This document shows positions 23,694 to 33,695 of a DNA stretch of 64,000 bases, in pieces (the first letter of the stretch is position 1; every line of letters starts with the position of its first letter). The stretch covers positions 122,977 through 186,976 of the forward strand of contig NZ_JAJIRN010000012.1 of the NCBI RefSeq assembly GCF_025717515.1, given 5' to 3'. Origin of the DNA: Roseateles oligotrophus (lineage in GTDB: Bacteria > Pseudomonadota > Gammaproteobacteria > Burkholderiales > Burkholderiaceae_C). The notes below the pieces were generated by a model. The model searched no databases, had not been told where the DNA came from, and saw only the letters and a program-made list of their open reading frames with translations. The position numbers and the translations under genes are program-made.

Positions 23694-25472
23694 TTATTGC
23701 ATCGCCCGCGCAAACTGGGCCGCGTCGCTGCCGACGATCAGGTGCAAGGTATTCGCACTGACCCGCATCACGGCCGTGGCACCCGCCTTGATGGCGGCCG
23801 CTTCGTCAAACTTGGCGGCGTCGGTCAGCTGCACGCGTAGGCGGGTGTAGGCCACCGCTTCCAGGCTGTGCAGATTGGCCTTGCCGCCCAAGGCGACCAG
23901 CAGCGGCGTCGCGGCTTCGCTCACCCAGGGGGCGATGGCCAGATCAGCGGCAGCGGCGGCAACGGTTTGGGGTGCTGGTGTGGCGGCTGCAACCGGACTT
24001 TCGGCCTCCGCCCCGGCGACCTTGAGATAGTCCTCCATCTCGCCCTTGAGGTTCTCCGCCAAGGGGCCAAAAATCGCTTGAACGCCATTGCCAACGACGA
24101 CCACGCCCGCTGCGCCCAGCGCCTTGAGCCGGGCCTGGTCGACCATGGCGGGGGTTTTGACGGCGATGCGCAGCCGCGTGATGCAGGCATCCAGGCTGGC
24201 GATATTGCTGCGGCCGCCAAAGGCCAGCACCAGATCGAGCGCCCGGCCATGCTGGCCGGCACTGGCGGCTGGCGTTGCCGCGCCCTCAACCTCGTCTTCA
24301 CGCCCCGGTGTCTTGAGATTGAACTTGACGATCACAAAGCGGAACACGCCGTAATAGATGGCCGCGTAGATTGGCCCCAGCACAAACACATACCAGGCGT
24401 TTTGGGCCTTGCCACCGATCACGTTGAACATCAAAAAGTCGATGCCGCCCTGCGAAAACGTGAAGCCCATATGCATGTTCAGGCTGTTGGCGACAAACTG
24501 CGCCGAAGCGGCCAGGCAGGCGTGCAGGAAGTACAGCACCGGAGCCACGAACAGGAAGGCAAATTCAATCGGCTCGGTGATGCCAGTCAAAAAAGACGTT
24601 AGCGCCGCCGACAGCATGATCCCGCCCACGGCCAGCCTCTTCTCGGGCTTGGCGGTGTGCCAAATCGCGATCGCCGCAGCGGGCAGGCCGAACATCTTGA
24701 ACAGGAAGGCGCCGGCCAGAATGCCGGCCGTCGGGTCGCCGGCAAAGAAGCGGTTGATGTCGCCGCTGACGACCTTGCCGCTGACATCGGTGAAGGAGCC
24801 CATTTCAAAAAAGAAGGGCACATTCCAGATGTGGTGCAGGCCGAAGGGAATCAACAGGCGCTCGAAGAAGCCATAGGTCGTCGCTGCGGTGGTGGGGTCA
24901 CTGACCGCCGCCCAATGCGAAAACGCCTTGATGGCGCCACCGACGGGGGGCCAGACGATGGACAAAACGGCACCCAAAGCAATCGCGCCGAGCGCCGTCA
25001 CGATGGGCACGAAGCGCTTGCCGGCAAAGAAAGCCAGGTAGGCCGGCAGCGAAATCCGGTAATAGCGATTGAACATCATCGCCGCCAAGCCACCGGCCAA
25101 AATGCCGCCAAAGACGCCGGTTTGAATCGAGGGCAGGCCCATGATCATGTCGGGCTTGAGCCCCAGAATGCCGGCCATAACGCCCAGCGTCACCGTCATC
25201 ACGAGGAAGCCGATGGTGGCGGCAATCGCCGCCACGCCGTCGTTCTCGGTAAAGCCCAGCGCCACGCCGATGGCGAAGATCAGCGGCAGGTTGCCGAAGA
25301 TCACATCGCCGGCGCTCTTCATCAGCAGCAATATTGCCAAAGCCAGCGTATTGCTGGTGTGGAAATCGGTCGCACCCAGGCCCAGCAGCAAGCCCGCCAC
25401 GGGCAGCACCGCGACCGGCATCATCAGCGACTTGCCGACCTTTTGCAGCACGGAAAAAGCATTTTGAAACAT
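23694..25472 (-). CDS. nagE: PTS permease EIIC-EIIB-EIIB, N-acetylglucosamine type
   Basis: A 592-residue protein. Residues 1-385 are the membrane EIIC domain of the glucose/GlcNAc family ([34 protein letters not shown]). A first EIIB (about 400-475) has the phosphoacceptor Cys in [11 protein letters not shown] second EIIB-like domain (about 510-590) has VAYTRLR at that place, so the Cys is missing. It imports and phosphorylates the sugar. The gene follows the multidomain phosphotransferase gene by 37 bp and precedes the GH3 gene. GlcNAc as substrate is inferred from family similarity; a glucose-type sugar is possible. Confidence 0.82.
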   Translation of the reverse strand: MFQNAFSVLQKVGKSLMMPVAVLPVAGLLLGLGATDFHTSNTLALAILLLMKSAGDVIFGNLPLIFAIGVALGFTENDGVAAIAATIGFLVMTVTLGVMAGILGLKPDMIMGLPSIQTGVFGGILAGGLAAMMFNRYYRISLPAYLAFFAGKRFVPIVTALGAIALGAVLSIVWPPVGGAIKAFSHWAAVSDPTTAATTYGFFERLLIPFGLHHIWNVPFFFEMGSFTDVSGKVVSGDINRFFAGDPTAGILAGAFLFKMFGLPAAAIAIWHTAKPEKRLAVGGIMLSAALTSFLTGITEPIEFAFLFVAPVLYFLHACLAASAQFVANSLNMHMGFTFSQGGIDFLMFNVIGGKAQNAWYVFVLGPIYAAIYYGVFRFVIVKFNLKTPGREDEVEGAATPAASAGQHGRALDLVLAFGGRSNIASLDACITRLRIAVKTPAMVDQARLKALGAAGVVVVGNGVQAIFGPLAENLKGEMEDYLKVAGAEAESPVAAATPAPQTVAAAAADLAIAPWVSEAATPLLVALGGKANLHSLEAVAYTRLRVQLTDAAKFDEAAAIKAGATAVMRVSANTLHLIVGSDAAQFARAMQ

Positions 25473-25509
25473 GGTTGAAGTCTCTCTATCTGTCGTTTTT
25501 CTAATTCAG

Positions 25510-28038
25510 TTACTCGGCGAATGCCGCCAAACGGGCGCGCACTTCACTGGCCGTAGCCAAGAGCAAGACCTCTTGCGCCAGCGCTTGGCAGGCGGCCAGC
25601 GACAGCCGCTTGACCTGCGCCTTGATCGCGGGGATGGCGGGCACCGAGGCCGACAGCTCCGTAACGCCCAGACCGATCAGCACCGGCACGGCCATGGCGT
25701 CGGAGGCCAGGCCGCCACATACGCCGACCCATTTGCCCTGCTTGCGCGCGCCCTCGCAGCTCAGCGCAATCATCTTCAGCACGGCGGGGTGCAGGCCGTC
25801 GGCCTTCTTCGCCAGTTGTGGGTGGCCCCGGTCCATCGCCAGCGTGTACTGGGTCAGGTCATTGCTGCCGATGGAGAAGAAATCTGCCTCGCGGGCGAAT
25901 TGCTCGGCCAACAGCGCGGCAGACGGCACTTCGATCATCAAGCCGACCTTGACCTCAGCCACGCCCAGCGTCGCTTGCTCCTCGGCCAAGATCGCCTTGG
26001 CTTCGCGCAACTCCTCCAGCGTCGCGATCATCGGAAACATGATGTGCAACTGCGTCAGCCCTGCGGCGCGCAGGATCGCGCGCAATTGGGTGCGGAACAT
26101 GGCCGGCTGCGCCAGACTCACGCGCACGCCGCGCAAGCCCAAAAACGGGTTGTCTTCTTTGGGCAAGGGCAAATAGGAAAGGGGCTTGTCGCCGCCGACA
26201 TCGAGCGTGCGAATCACCAACACGCGCTTCGGGCCCAATGCCTCGGCCACAGCGCAATATTCCTGCGCTTGCTCGTCCTCGCTGGGGGCTGTTTCGCGCT
26301 CATCAAAGAGAAATTCGGAACGCAGCAGGCCGACGCCCTCGGCACCGTTGGCGACGCCCTCTCGCGTGTCGGCGGCGTTGCGCACATTCGCCACGACCTC
26401 GATGCGATGGCCGTCCAGGGTGATGGCAGGGCTGGCGGCCTGGGCCAGTTCTTCGGCGCGGCGCTCGGCCTGTTGCGCCATGCGCTTGCGCGCGCCGGCG
26501 ACCTCGTCGGCGCTGGGCGCGCTATGCAAAATGCCTTTGGAGCCGTCCAGCAATACCTGGCTGCCCTCGGCCAAGAGCAGCGCATTGGCGGCGATGCCGC
26601 AGATGGCCGGAATGCCGAGCGAACGGGCGAGGATGGCGACATGGCTGGTGGCGCCGCCGGTGGTGGTGCAAAAGCCCAAGACCTTGCTGCGATCCAGCGA
26701 CGCGGTGTCCGACGGGCTCAATTCCTCGGCGATCAAAATGGAATTTTCCGGCACCACGATGGCCGCCTGCGCCACCCCGGCCAGCAGGGCCAGCACGCGC
26801 CGGCCGACGTCGCGGATGTCATTGGCGCGCTCGCGCAGCAGCGCGTTGTTAAGCGCTTCAAGCTGGCCCGCGCTGCGGCCAAAGGCATCGCGCCAAGCGT
26901 AGCCTGCGCTATGTCCGGCGCTGATGCCGACGATGGCGGCGTCGAACAAATCGGGGTCTTCAAGCAGCTCTTGGTGGGCAGCAAGAATCTCTCCTTTGGC
27001 CGGGTCGGCCAGCGCGAGCTTCAGCGTTTCGAGTTGTTGACCGGCCTCATGCAAAGCCGCCTCCAAGCGAGCGCGTTCGTGCTGGGGCGAGCCGCCGGTT
27101 TGCGCCACGGCGATCGCGGCGACACGGTATTGCACGATATGGCCCACCGCCAAGCCGGGCGAGGCCGAGACACCTAGCAGTTCGTGCAGCGATGCGGGGC
27201 TCGCCCGCGCCGCCGAGGGGGCCGGCACGGGTGCGGCGGCGGCTGGTGCATCCCCGACCGCCTCGCCACAGCCTTGCGCCAGCAACTGCGCCAAGGCCTT
27301 GGCCGCTTCAGCGGCATCCGGCCCGCTGGCCTGGATGTGGACGGCGTCACCCGCCTGGGTGGAAAGCGCCATGATGGCCACCAGCGACTTGGCGTTGGCC
27401 GCCTCGGCGCCGCGCACCAAGCGCGTATCGGCGACAAACTTTTTCGCCGCCGCGGCCAGCACGGCGGCGGGTCTGGCGTGCAAGCCCGCAGGGTTGGGCA
27501 GTAACACCATGTCCGAACGCACGCTGCTGCCCAGGCTGGCCTCGACTTGCGGGCGGGCGGCAGCCGCCAAGTCCAACACCATCAGCGTGTCCCGGCCGGC
27601 CACGACCCTGCCGCGCGCAACCGTCAGGCGGCTCACGCTTTCGCCATTGGCGACAACGATCTGGGTCAGCAGGCTGCGCGCGCTCAGCGCCACGGCGTCG
27701 GCATCAAAGCGGATCAGGGCCTGACCCGCCAGCACGTGATCTCCCAGCTTGACCAAGGGCATGAAGCCCGCGCCCTTGAGCAGCACGGTGTCCACACCGA
27801 TGTGCAGCAAGATCTCCGGCCCCGCGTCCGTCAAGATCGTCAGTGCGTGATGGGCGTCATGCAGCTGGGTGATCTTGCCCGCGACCGGGGCAAGCAGTTC
27901 CTCGGACGTGGGATCCAGCGAGATGCCGTCGCCGACCATTTTTTGAGCGAAGACGAGGTCGGGCACCTGTTCGAGTGGCAGCAACACCCCCGAGAGCGGG
28001 GCTAGAAGGCGCAATTGTTTGGGTTCAGGACGGTGCAT
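25510..28038 (-). CDS. PTS multidomain phosphotransferase (EIIA-HPr-EI)
   Basis: An 842-residue cytosolic protein with three PTS functions in one chain. The glucose-type EIIA domain has the active His in ILLHIGVDTV (H79). HPr has NPAGLHARPAA (H187). Enzyme I starts near 285 and has GGATSHVAIL (H466) and a PEP-binding C-terminal barrel. It passes phosphate from PEP to the permease encoded next. All three active histidines are present. The first gene of the operon, it lies 104 bp downstream of a palindromic operator. It does the work of ptsI and ptsH for this sugar. Confidence 0.9.
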   Translation of the reverse strand: MHRPEPKQLRLLAPLSGVLLPLEQVPDLVFAQKMVGDGISLDPTSEELLAPVAGKITQLHDAHHALTILTDAGPEILLHIGVDTVLLKGAGFMPLVKLGDHVLAGQALIRFDADAVALSARSLLTQIVVANGESVSRLTVARGRVVAGRDTLMVLDLAAAARPQVEASLGSSVRSDMVLLPNPAGLHARPAAVLAAAAKKFVADTRLVRGAEAANAKSLVAIMALSTQAGDAVHIQASGPDAAEAAKALAQLLAQGCGEAVGDAPAAAAPVPAPSAARASPASLHELLGVSASPGLAVGHIVQYRVAAIAVAQTGGSPQHERARLEAALHEAGQQLETLKLALADPAKGEILAAHQELLEDPDLFDAAIVGISAGHSAGYAWRDAFGRSAGQLEALNNALLRERANDIRDVGRRVLALLAGVAQAAIVVPENSILIAEELSPSDTASLDRSKVLGFCTTTGGATSHVAILARSLGIPAICGIAANALLLAEGSQVLLDGSKGILHSAPSADEVAGARKRMAQQAERRAEELAQAASPAITLDGHRIEVVANVRNAADTREGVANGAEGVGLLRSEFLFDERETAPSEDEQAQEYCAVAEALGPKRVLVIRTLDVGGDKPLSYLPLPKEDNPFLGLRGVRVSLAQPAMFRTQLRAILRAAGLTQLHIMFPMIATLEELREAKAILAEEQATLGVAEVKVGLMIEVPSAALLAEQFAREADFFSIGSNDLTQYTLAMDRGHPQLAKKADGLHPAVLKMIALSCEGARKQGKWVGVCGGLASDAMAVPVLIGLGVTELSASVPAIPAIKAQVKRLSLAACQALAQEVLLLATASEVRARLAAFAE

Positions 28039-28141
28039 GTCGTGGCGGGTTCCGGGCTTGTCTCAGAGCTATTGCTGGCCGATGAAATGTCCCGGCAGCC
28101 GCGTTTCTTTCGAAGGCTCAAGCAGGCAGGTGCTCAAGCAT

Positions 28142-28155
28142 TGAAAGCGCTTTCA
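28142..28155 (-). promoter_or_regulatory. LacI-type operator palindrome before the PTS operon
   Basis: TGAAAGCGCTTTCA is a perfect 14-bp dyad with the central CG typical of LacI-family sites. On the minus strand TTGACC (28183-28188) is a plausible -35, and a -10-like ACAATA lies 17 bp downstream at about 28160-28165, so the operator sits just past the -10. Repression of the PTS/GH3 operon by a LacI-family protein encoded elsewhere is inferred. Confidence 0.55.
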
Positions 28156-28213
28156 TTATTATTGTCGCAGTTGCTGACCTGCGGTCAAGTCGTGGCTACC
28201 CGCAAGCCCGCTT

Positions 28214-30445
28214 TTAGTCGCTTGGCCCGCTCAGCGTCGGCGCTTTCAAGGGCAGCACCAGGTGCAGGCGCGTGCCGCTGCCGACGCTGCTGGACAAAGA
28301 AATGCTGCCGCCCAGCACGCCGGTCACGAGGTTGTAGACGATGCTCATGCCCAGGCCCGAGCCGCCCTGGCCAAGTTTGGTGGTGAAAAACGGCTCGAAC
28401 ACATGCTCAAGGTCGGCGGCGGCAATGCCGCAGCCGTCGTCGCTGAAGACGATCTCGACTTGCCCCTCTGCCATCAAGCGGCTGCTGATGCGCATGACGC
28501 CGCCCTTGCCTTCTGGGAACGCATGGGCGACCGAATTGCTGATGAAGTTGGTAAGTGCCTGGGTCAATGCACCGGGATAACTGTTCATTTGCACGCCCGT
28601 GCTGAGATCCAGTTCGACCCGGTGAAGACCTCGATACATTGACGCCAGCATCAGCACCAGTTCCTCGATGGTCGCCTTCAGATCAAAGTCCCGGCGCTGG
28701 TCACTCGACTGGTCAACCGCCACATGCTTGAAGCTGGAGATCAGCGCGGCGGCGCGCTCCAGGCTGCGCACCAAAATGTCGGCGCCTTGCTGTATCGACT
28801 CCAAGAGCGGAGTGATGCGCGAGCGGCGGGGCCGCTCGGATTCAAATTCGCCCAGCAAGTCATGACTGTGCGCCTCAATGGTGCTGGCCATGGTGAGACC
28901 ATTGCCGATCGGCGTGTTCAGCTCATGCGCAATGCCGGCCACCAGCGAGCCCAAGGCGGCCATCTTTTCCGAGCGCACCAGTTCCCCCTGCATATTCTTG
29001 ACGGTGGCCAGCGCTTGCTCAAGATGTAGGGTGCGCTGCGATACGCGTTGTTCCAATTCGGCGTTCAGCTCTCGAATCTCCTGTTCCACCTGGCGCTGCC
29101 GGCTGATGTCGATGACCGATACGATGCCAACTCGGCGGCCGCCCGAATCTATCGTTCGCATTGCCAGCAGACAGGTGAAGAGGCTGCCATCTTGGCGCAG
29201 CATCTGGGCCTCGAAACCGTCGGCCCCTAGTTGCCGGTCGAGCAAGCCGAGGAAGTCTTGGCGGCATTGCGCGCTCTGCCAGTGCGCTGCATCCAGCGGT
29301 GACTTGCCTGTGTATTCGGTTCGCGTATAGGCGAACTGGGTCAGCAAGGCGTCGTTGGCCTCCACCACCTCATGACCATCAATCAAGATCAGCGCCAGGG
29401 GCACAGGCGAACGCTGGAACAAGTCCACGAATTTGGATTCACTTTCGCGCAGCAAACCTTCCGATGCTTGCACCCGCCGCATGTGCAACAAGAGGTAGTA
29501 GCTCAGCAGCAGGTTGAAGGCAATGAAAACGCCGGAGAACAGCGCCTGGTCCCAGGCTCTTGCCTTCCAGTTGGCGAGGACGGAGTCAAAGTCGCGGCCA
29601 AACCCGATCATCAGTGGGAAGCCCCGAATCTTTCGGTAGCTGAGCAGGCGTCGGCGCTCGTCGACCAACAATCCGGCATCCTCGACCGAGCCTTCGATCG
29701 GCCCGGCCAGCAAGGCCTTCAATGTCGGGTTGGAGGCCAGATCAAGCTGGGCCGAGCGGGGATCGGCCGGCGAGCGCACGACCACGAAGCCGGAATCGGC
29801 AATGAGTTGCACCATCGCCTGATTGTTCTTGGCTACGCTGGCGTAAAAACCGCCGAAGTAGTCAACATTGATCTCGGTACTGATCAGGCCGATATGGCGG
29901 CCGCTGCGGTCAAACAGATTGCGGGCCAACGGCAGGATCAATTCGCCATCGATGAAGCGTTTTAGCGGGCGACCAAAAATCAAACCATGGTTTTCTGGAT
30001 GCTCCAGCAGGAGAGGGATGTAGCTACGCTCCTCCAATGCATATGCCCAGGGTGGGAAATCCATCATGCTGGTCCAGCGCTTGCCATGCAAATTGACGAA
30101 CTGCAGTGCGTTGGCCCCGCGACTGATCTTCAGCTGTTCGTCAATGATGTTCTGAACGCTGGAATCGATCTCGCTGTCGGTCAGCGAGGCCAAGGAGACG
30201 AAGGTGGCTATCGCCTCGAGCTTGGCCGACGCCACGGTCAGGTGCTGGCTCGCATGCTCTTCCAGCAAGCGAGCGATCATCAAGCCGCTTTGCCGCTCAG
30301 CATCGATCGTCAGTTGCCTATCTTGGCGAATTGCCCACCAAGTTTGGCCCACGATGCCGACCGACGTGAGCAGCACAAAAATGCTCAACACCTGACCGGC
30401 ACGGCGCCGCCTTGCAAGCCTGTCGAGTATGTTCGCGCCGATCAA
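28214..30445 (-). CDS. Membrane sensor histidine kinase with Cache and PAS domains
   Basis: A 743-residue protein. A transmembrane helix near residues 17-37 and another near 300-320 enclose a 260-residue periplasmic sensor that resembles a dCache domain. A PAS domain (about 340-455, KFVDLFQRSPVPLALILIDG) and a coiled coil follow, then a HisKA region with the phospho-His in GIAHELNTP and an HATPase with NFISNSVAHAF, DDGCGI and GGSGLGMSIV. No response regulator gene is adjacent. It is transcribed toward the PTS operon but is separated from it by 175 bp with the operator. Signal unknown. Confidence 0.9.
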   Translation of the reverse strand: MIGANILDRLARRRRAGQVLSIFVLLTSVGIVGQTWWAIRQDRQLTIDAERQSGLMIARLLEEHASQHLTVASAKLEAIATFVSLASLTDSEIDSSVQNIIDEQLKISRGANALQFVNLHGKRWTSMMDFPPWAYALEERSYIPLLLEHPENHGLIFGRPLKRFIDGELILPLARNLFDRSGRHIGLISTEINVDYFGGFYASVAKNNQAMVQLIADSGFVVVRSPADPRSAQLDLASNPTLKALLAGPIEGSVEDAGLLVDERRRLLSYRKIRGFPLMIGFGRDFDSVLANWKARAWDQALFSGVFIAFNLLLSYYLLLHMRRVQASEGLLRESESKFVDLFQRSPVPLALILIDGHEVVEANDALLTQFAYTRTEYTGKSPLDAAHWQSAQCRQDFLGLLDRQLGADGFEAQMLRQDGSLFTCLLAMRTIDSGGRRVGIVSVIDISRQRQVEQEIRELNAELEQRVSQRTLHLEQALATVKNMQGELVRSEKMAALGSLVAGIAHELNTPIGNGLTMASTIEAHSHDLLGEFESERPRRSRITPLLESIQQGADILVRSLERAAALISSFKHVAVDQSSDQRRDFDLKATIEELVLMLASMYRGLHRVELDLSTGVQMNSYPGALTQALTNFISNSVAHAFPEGKGGVMRISSRLMAEGQVEIVFSDDGCGIAAADLEHVFEPFFTTKLGQGGSGLGMSIVYNLVTGVLGGSISLSSSVGSGTRLHLVLPLKAPTLSGPSD

Positions 30446-30603
30446 TTCTTACCCACCATACTGAGAACCTTGCAGCAAGCCACTGGTTGGAGACGATAGC
30501 AGAAGCGCTCGGCCAAGCGTGGCAAAACTAGCGAAAACCTCTGGCGACCAAGGCAAGACGCCGAGCACAATAGGCGGCGCACAACATCATGCAGAGGCGA
30601 CTC

Positions 30604-31362
30604 ATGAACATTTCTTCGATCAAAGAAAAGGTCAGCGAGCAAGAGTGGCAATTGCGCTGTGACTTGGCCGCTTGCTACCGCCTGGTCGCGCATTACGGCT
30701 GGAGCGATCTGGTCTTCACCCATATCAGTGCGCGCCTGCCCGGCCCGGATCGCCACTTTTTGATCAACCCTTACGGCCTGATGTTCGACGAGATCACCGC
30801 CTCCAGTCTGGTCAAGGTGGATGAGGGCTGCAACAAGGTGATCGACAGCCCCTTCCCCGTCAACCCGGCCGGTTTTGTCATTCACAGCGCCGTCCACGAG
30901 GCCCGCGAGGATGTGCAATGCGTGCTGCACACACACACCCGCGCCGGGGTGGCGGTCAGCGCGCAAGCCGCCGGCATTCTGCCCATCAGCCAGCAGTCGA
31001 CCTTTGTGCTGGCCTCCCTCGCCTATCACGGCTATCAAGGCGTGGCCTTCCGGCCGGAAGAAAAGCCCAGCCTGCAGGCCGATCTGGGGCAGGCCAACTT
31101 CCTGGTGCTGCGCAACCATGGCTTGCTGACGGTGGGCCGCACCATCGCCGATGCCTTCTTGGCCATGTACACCTTTGAGAGCGCCTGCCAGATCCAGATT
31201 GGCGCGCAATCCGGCGGCACTGAGCTGACGCAGGTGGACCCGCGCATCGTCGCCGGCACGGCGCAGGCCTTCAAGGTGCAGACTGGCGGCTTGGGTGGCA
31301 GCTTTGTCTGGCCTTCCTTGTTGCGCAAGGCGGAGCGGCTTGATCCCGGCTACCGGACCTGA
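30604..31362 (+). CDS. Class II aldolase/adducin-family protein
   Basis: A 252-residue cytosolic protein. DLVFTHISAR is the N-terminal phosphate-binding stretch, VHEAREDVQCVLHTHTRAG holds the two zinc histidines, and LRNHGLLTVG supplies the third His. The class II aldolase fold is complete, but such proteins include epimerases, decarboxylases and uncharacterised members, so the reaction is not assigned. AGAGG before the ATG at 30604 supports this start over the one at 30589. It is not closely linked to a sugar operon. Confidence 0.85.
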   Translation: MNISSIKEKVSEQEWQLRCDLAACYRLVAHYGWSDLVFTHISARLPGPDRHFLINPYGLMFDEITASSLVKVDEGCNKVIDSPFPVNPAGFVIHSAVHEAREDVQCVLHTHTRAGVAVSAQAAGILPISQQSTFVLASLAYHGYQGVAFRPEEKPSLQADLGQANFLVLRNHGLLTVGRTIADAFLAMYTFESACQIQIGAQSGGTELTQVDPRIVAGTAQAFKVQTGGLGGSFVWPSLLRKAERLDPGYRT

Positions 31363-31422
31363 GGCGGGCGGCGGCGGCCGGTGAGCTAGCATCTGCGTTT
31401 TTCCGACGATCCGCTTCAGCAC

Positions 31423-33234
31423 ATGACCCGCCAACCATTCCCCCGCTTGAAGGCTTCTGCCGCCGCCCTGCTTCTGTTCGGCATGGGGGCGCTTGCGCCA
31501 GGGGCACAGGCGAAAGAGGCCGCGCCGCTGCGGCCACAAGTCGCGGCGCCCCTGTCGAGCTTTGATGCCGAGGTGAACACCTTCTTGGCGGCTTACTGGA
31601 GAATGTTTCCCGACGCCGCCGTCGCGGCCGGCCGTTATGCCGAAGCAGCCCGCTTGCCGGCGCCGACCGAAGCGCTGCGCAAGCAGCAGCTGGCTTTTGC
31701 CGAGCAATGGCTGCAACGCCTCGCCGGCCTGAACAAAAACACCGGCCTGAGTGCCGCTCAAGCCGGCGACCTGCTCTTGCTTGACAACCATCTGCAAGCG
31801 CTGCGCTGGAGCCTGACCGAGCTGCGCAGCGACCGCTGGGACCCGACCGAGTACAACGTCGCCGACCCCTTCGCCCAGTTGCTCAACAAGCCCGATTTCG
31901 CGCCGCTGCCGCAACGGCTCAAACTGATGGACCAGCGCCTGCGCCAGGTGCCGGCCTATTACCAGGCGGCGCTGGCCAAACTCAGCGAACCCAGCCCCTT
32001 GCACTTGAAGTTGGCGATCGAGCAGAACAGTGGCGCGCTGAGCCTGTTTCGCGATGACATTCCAAGGGCGATAAAGCAAGCTGGTTTGAAGCCCGCCGAG
32101 GCTGCCGCGATCACCGCACATAACGCCAAGGCGCTGAGTGCATTGGAGGAGTTCATTGCCGGGCTGCAGAAGATCGAAAAAGCCCAGGCCGGCGCGGGCC
32201 GCAGCTTCCGCCTCGGCAAGGCCTTGTTCGAGCAGAAGTTTGCCTACGAGATCCAGGCCAGCGTCGATGCTCAGACCTTGTACCAGCGCGCCCTTGCCGA
32301 GAAGGAGGCCTTGTTGCAGCGCATGAGCGCCTACGCCGACCAGCTCTGGCCGCAGTGCTTGGCCGGCGAAGCGGTGCCGGCCGATCGCTCCGACAAGATC
32401 GCCCGCGTGATCGCCAAGTTGTCCGAACGCCATGTGGCGCCGGAGCGTTTTGTCGAGGACATCAAGGCGCAGATACCGGCGCTGGAAAAGTGGGTGGTCG
32501 AACATGATCTGTTGACGCTGGACCCAAGCCGGCCGCTGGTGGTGCGCGAGACGCCGACCTATATGCGCGGCGTGGCCGGTGCCTCGATCAGCGCGCCCGG
32601 CTTGATGGACCCCAAGGGCGTCACCTATTACAACGTCGACCCGCTGGACAAATACACACCCGAACAGGCCGAGTCCTTCCTGCGTGAATACAACCATTGG
32701 GTGCTGCAGGTCTTGAATATCCATGAGGCGATTCCTGGTCATTACGTGCAGCTGCTCTACTCGAACAAATCGCCTTCCAAGGTCAAGGCCTTGTTCGGCA
32801 ACGGCGCGATGGTCGAAGGCTGGGCGGTCTATGCCGAACGCATGATGATGGAAAGCGGTTGGGGCGCGGTCGACGGCAAACCAAGCGCCGAAATGGGGCT
32901 GATGTATGCCAAATGGAATTTGCGCGTGGTCAGCAATGCGATCCTCGACTACAGCGTGCATGTCTTGGGGATGAGCGAGGCCGAGGCGATGAATCTGCTG
33001 CAGCGTGAGGCCTTTCAGTCGCATACCGAGGCGACCGAGAAGTGGCACCGGGCGCAGGTCAGCTCCACCCAACTGAGCAGTTACTTCGCCGGCTTCTCGG
33101 AAATCCTGGCGCTGCGCGAGGCGCTCAAGGCCAAGCAAGGGAGCGACTTCAAGTTGAAGGCCTTCCACGAGGAATTCCTCAGCCATGGCAGCGCGCCGGT
33201 GCGCATGGTGCAAAAATTAATGTTGGGACAGTAG
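31423..33234 (+). CDS. DUF885 metallopeptidase-like exported protein
   Basis: A 603-residue protein with a signal peptide (about residues 1-30, ending GAQA). It matches DUF885, related to M32-like carboxypeptidases: HEAIPGHYVQLLY is the HExxxGH zinc motif, and EGWAVYAERMMME supplies the downstream Glu. SASISAPG-like and YYNVDPLDKYT blocks also fit. The predicted role is a periplasmic peptidase. It is followed 6 bp later by a GNAT gene and probably begins a short operon. Confidence 0.88.
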   Translation: MTRQPFPRLKASAAALLLFGMGALAPGAQAKEAAPLRPQVAAPLSSFDAEVNTFLAAYWRMFPDAAVAAGRYAEAARLPAPTEALRKQQLAFAEQWLQRLAGLNKNTGLSAAQAGDLLLLDNHLQALRWSLTELRSDRWDPTEYNVADPFAQLLNKPDFAPLPQRLKLMDQRLRQVPAYYQAALAKLSEPSPLHLKLAIEQNSGALSLFRDDIPRAIKQAGLKPAEAAAITAHNAKALSALEEFIAGLQKIEKAQAGAGRSFRLGKALFEQKFAYEIQASVDAQTLYQRALAEKEALLQRMSAYADQLWPQCLAGEAVPADRSDKIARVIAKLSERHVAPERFVEDIKAQIPALEKWVVEHDLLTLDPSRPLVVRETPTYMRGVAGASISAPGLMDPKGVTYYNVDPLDKYTPEQAESFLREYNHWVLQVLNIHEAIPGHYVQLLYSNKSPSKVKALFGNGAMVEGWAVYAERMMMESGWGAVDGKPSAEMGLMYAKWNLRVVSNAILDYSVHVLGMSEAEAMNLLQREAFQSHTEATEKWHRAQVSSTQLSSYFAGFSEILALREALKAKQGSDFKLKAFHEEFLSHGSAPVRMVQKLMLGQ

Positions 33235-33240
33235 AAGTTG

Positions 33241-33681
33241 ATGAAGAACATGAGCTTGCAATTCAGAGCGGCCACGACGGCCGATATCCCCGCGATGTCG
33301 GCGATTCGCCTGGCCGTACGCGAGAACGTCTTGAACAACCCGGCGCGGGTGACGACGCAGATGTATGAGGACTATCTGGAGCGGCTGGGGCGCGGTTGGG
33401 TCTGTGAGCAGGACGGCGAAATCATCGGTTTTTCCTACGCCGAAATGGCCGATGGCTCGATCTGGGCCTTGTTTGTCAGCCCGGACAAAGAGGGCCTCGG
33501 AGCGGGCGCGCCTTTGCTGAAGCTGGCCACCGAGTGGCTGTTCAGTCAGGGGCACCCAACCGTGACGCTGGGCACCGCAGCCAACACGCGCGCCGACCGC
33601 TTCTATCTCGCGCAGGGCTGGACGCGCGGCGAGATGAAGGACGCCGTCGAGGTGTTCTACACGTTGCGCGCCCCGGTCTAG
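33241..33681 (+). CDS. GNAT-family N-acetyltransferase
   Basis: A 146-residue protein: LQFRAATTADIPAMSAIR, WALFVSPDKEGLGAGAPLL (acetyl-CoA loop) and RFYLAQGWTRGE near the end. It starts 6 bp after the DUF885 gene; ATG at 33250 is an equally possible start. Likely co-transcribed with its neighbours. Substrate unknown. Confidence 0.82.
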   Translation: MKNMSLQFRAATTADIPAMSAIRLAVRENVLNNPARVTTQMYEDYLERLGRGWVCEQDGEIIGFSYAEMADGSIWALFVSPDKEGLGAGAPLLKLATEWLFSQGHPTVTLGTAANTRADRFYLAQGWTRGEMKDAVEVFYTLRAPV

Positions 33682-33695
33682 GCAGGAACAGCAAG

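Noticed and set aside
25471..27177. A 568-codon plus-strand frame opposite the PTS phosphotransferase
   Set aside because: Antisense shadow of a complete EIIA-HPr-EI gene; no family features.
30442..33213. A 923-codon open frame on the minus strand opposite the aldolase and DUF885 genes
   Set aside because: High G+C third positions create long antisense frames; both plus-strand genes match families in full, and the antisense protein is His/Gln/Arg-rich without motifs.
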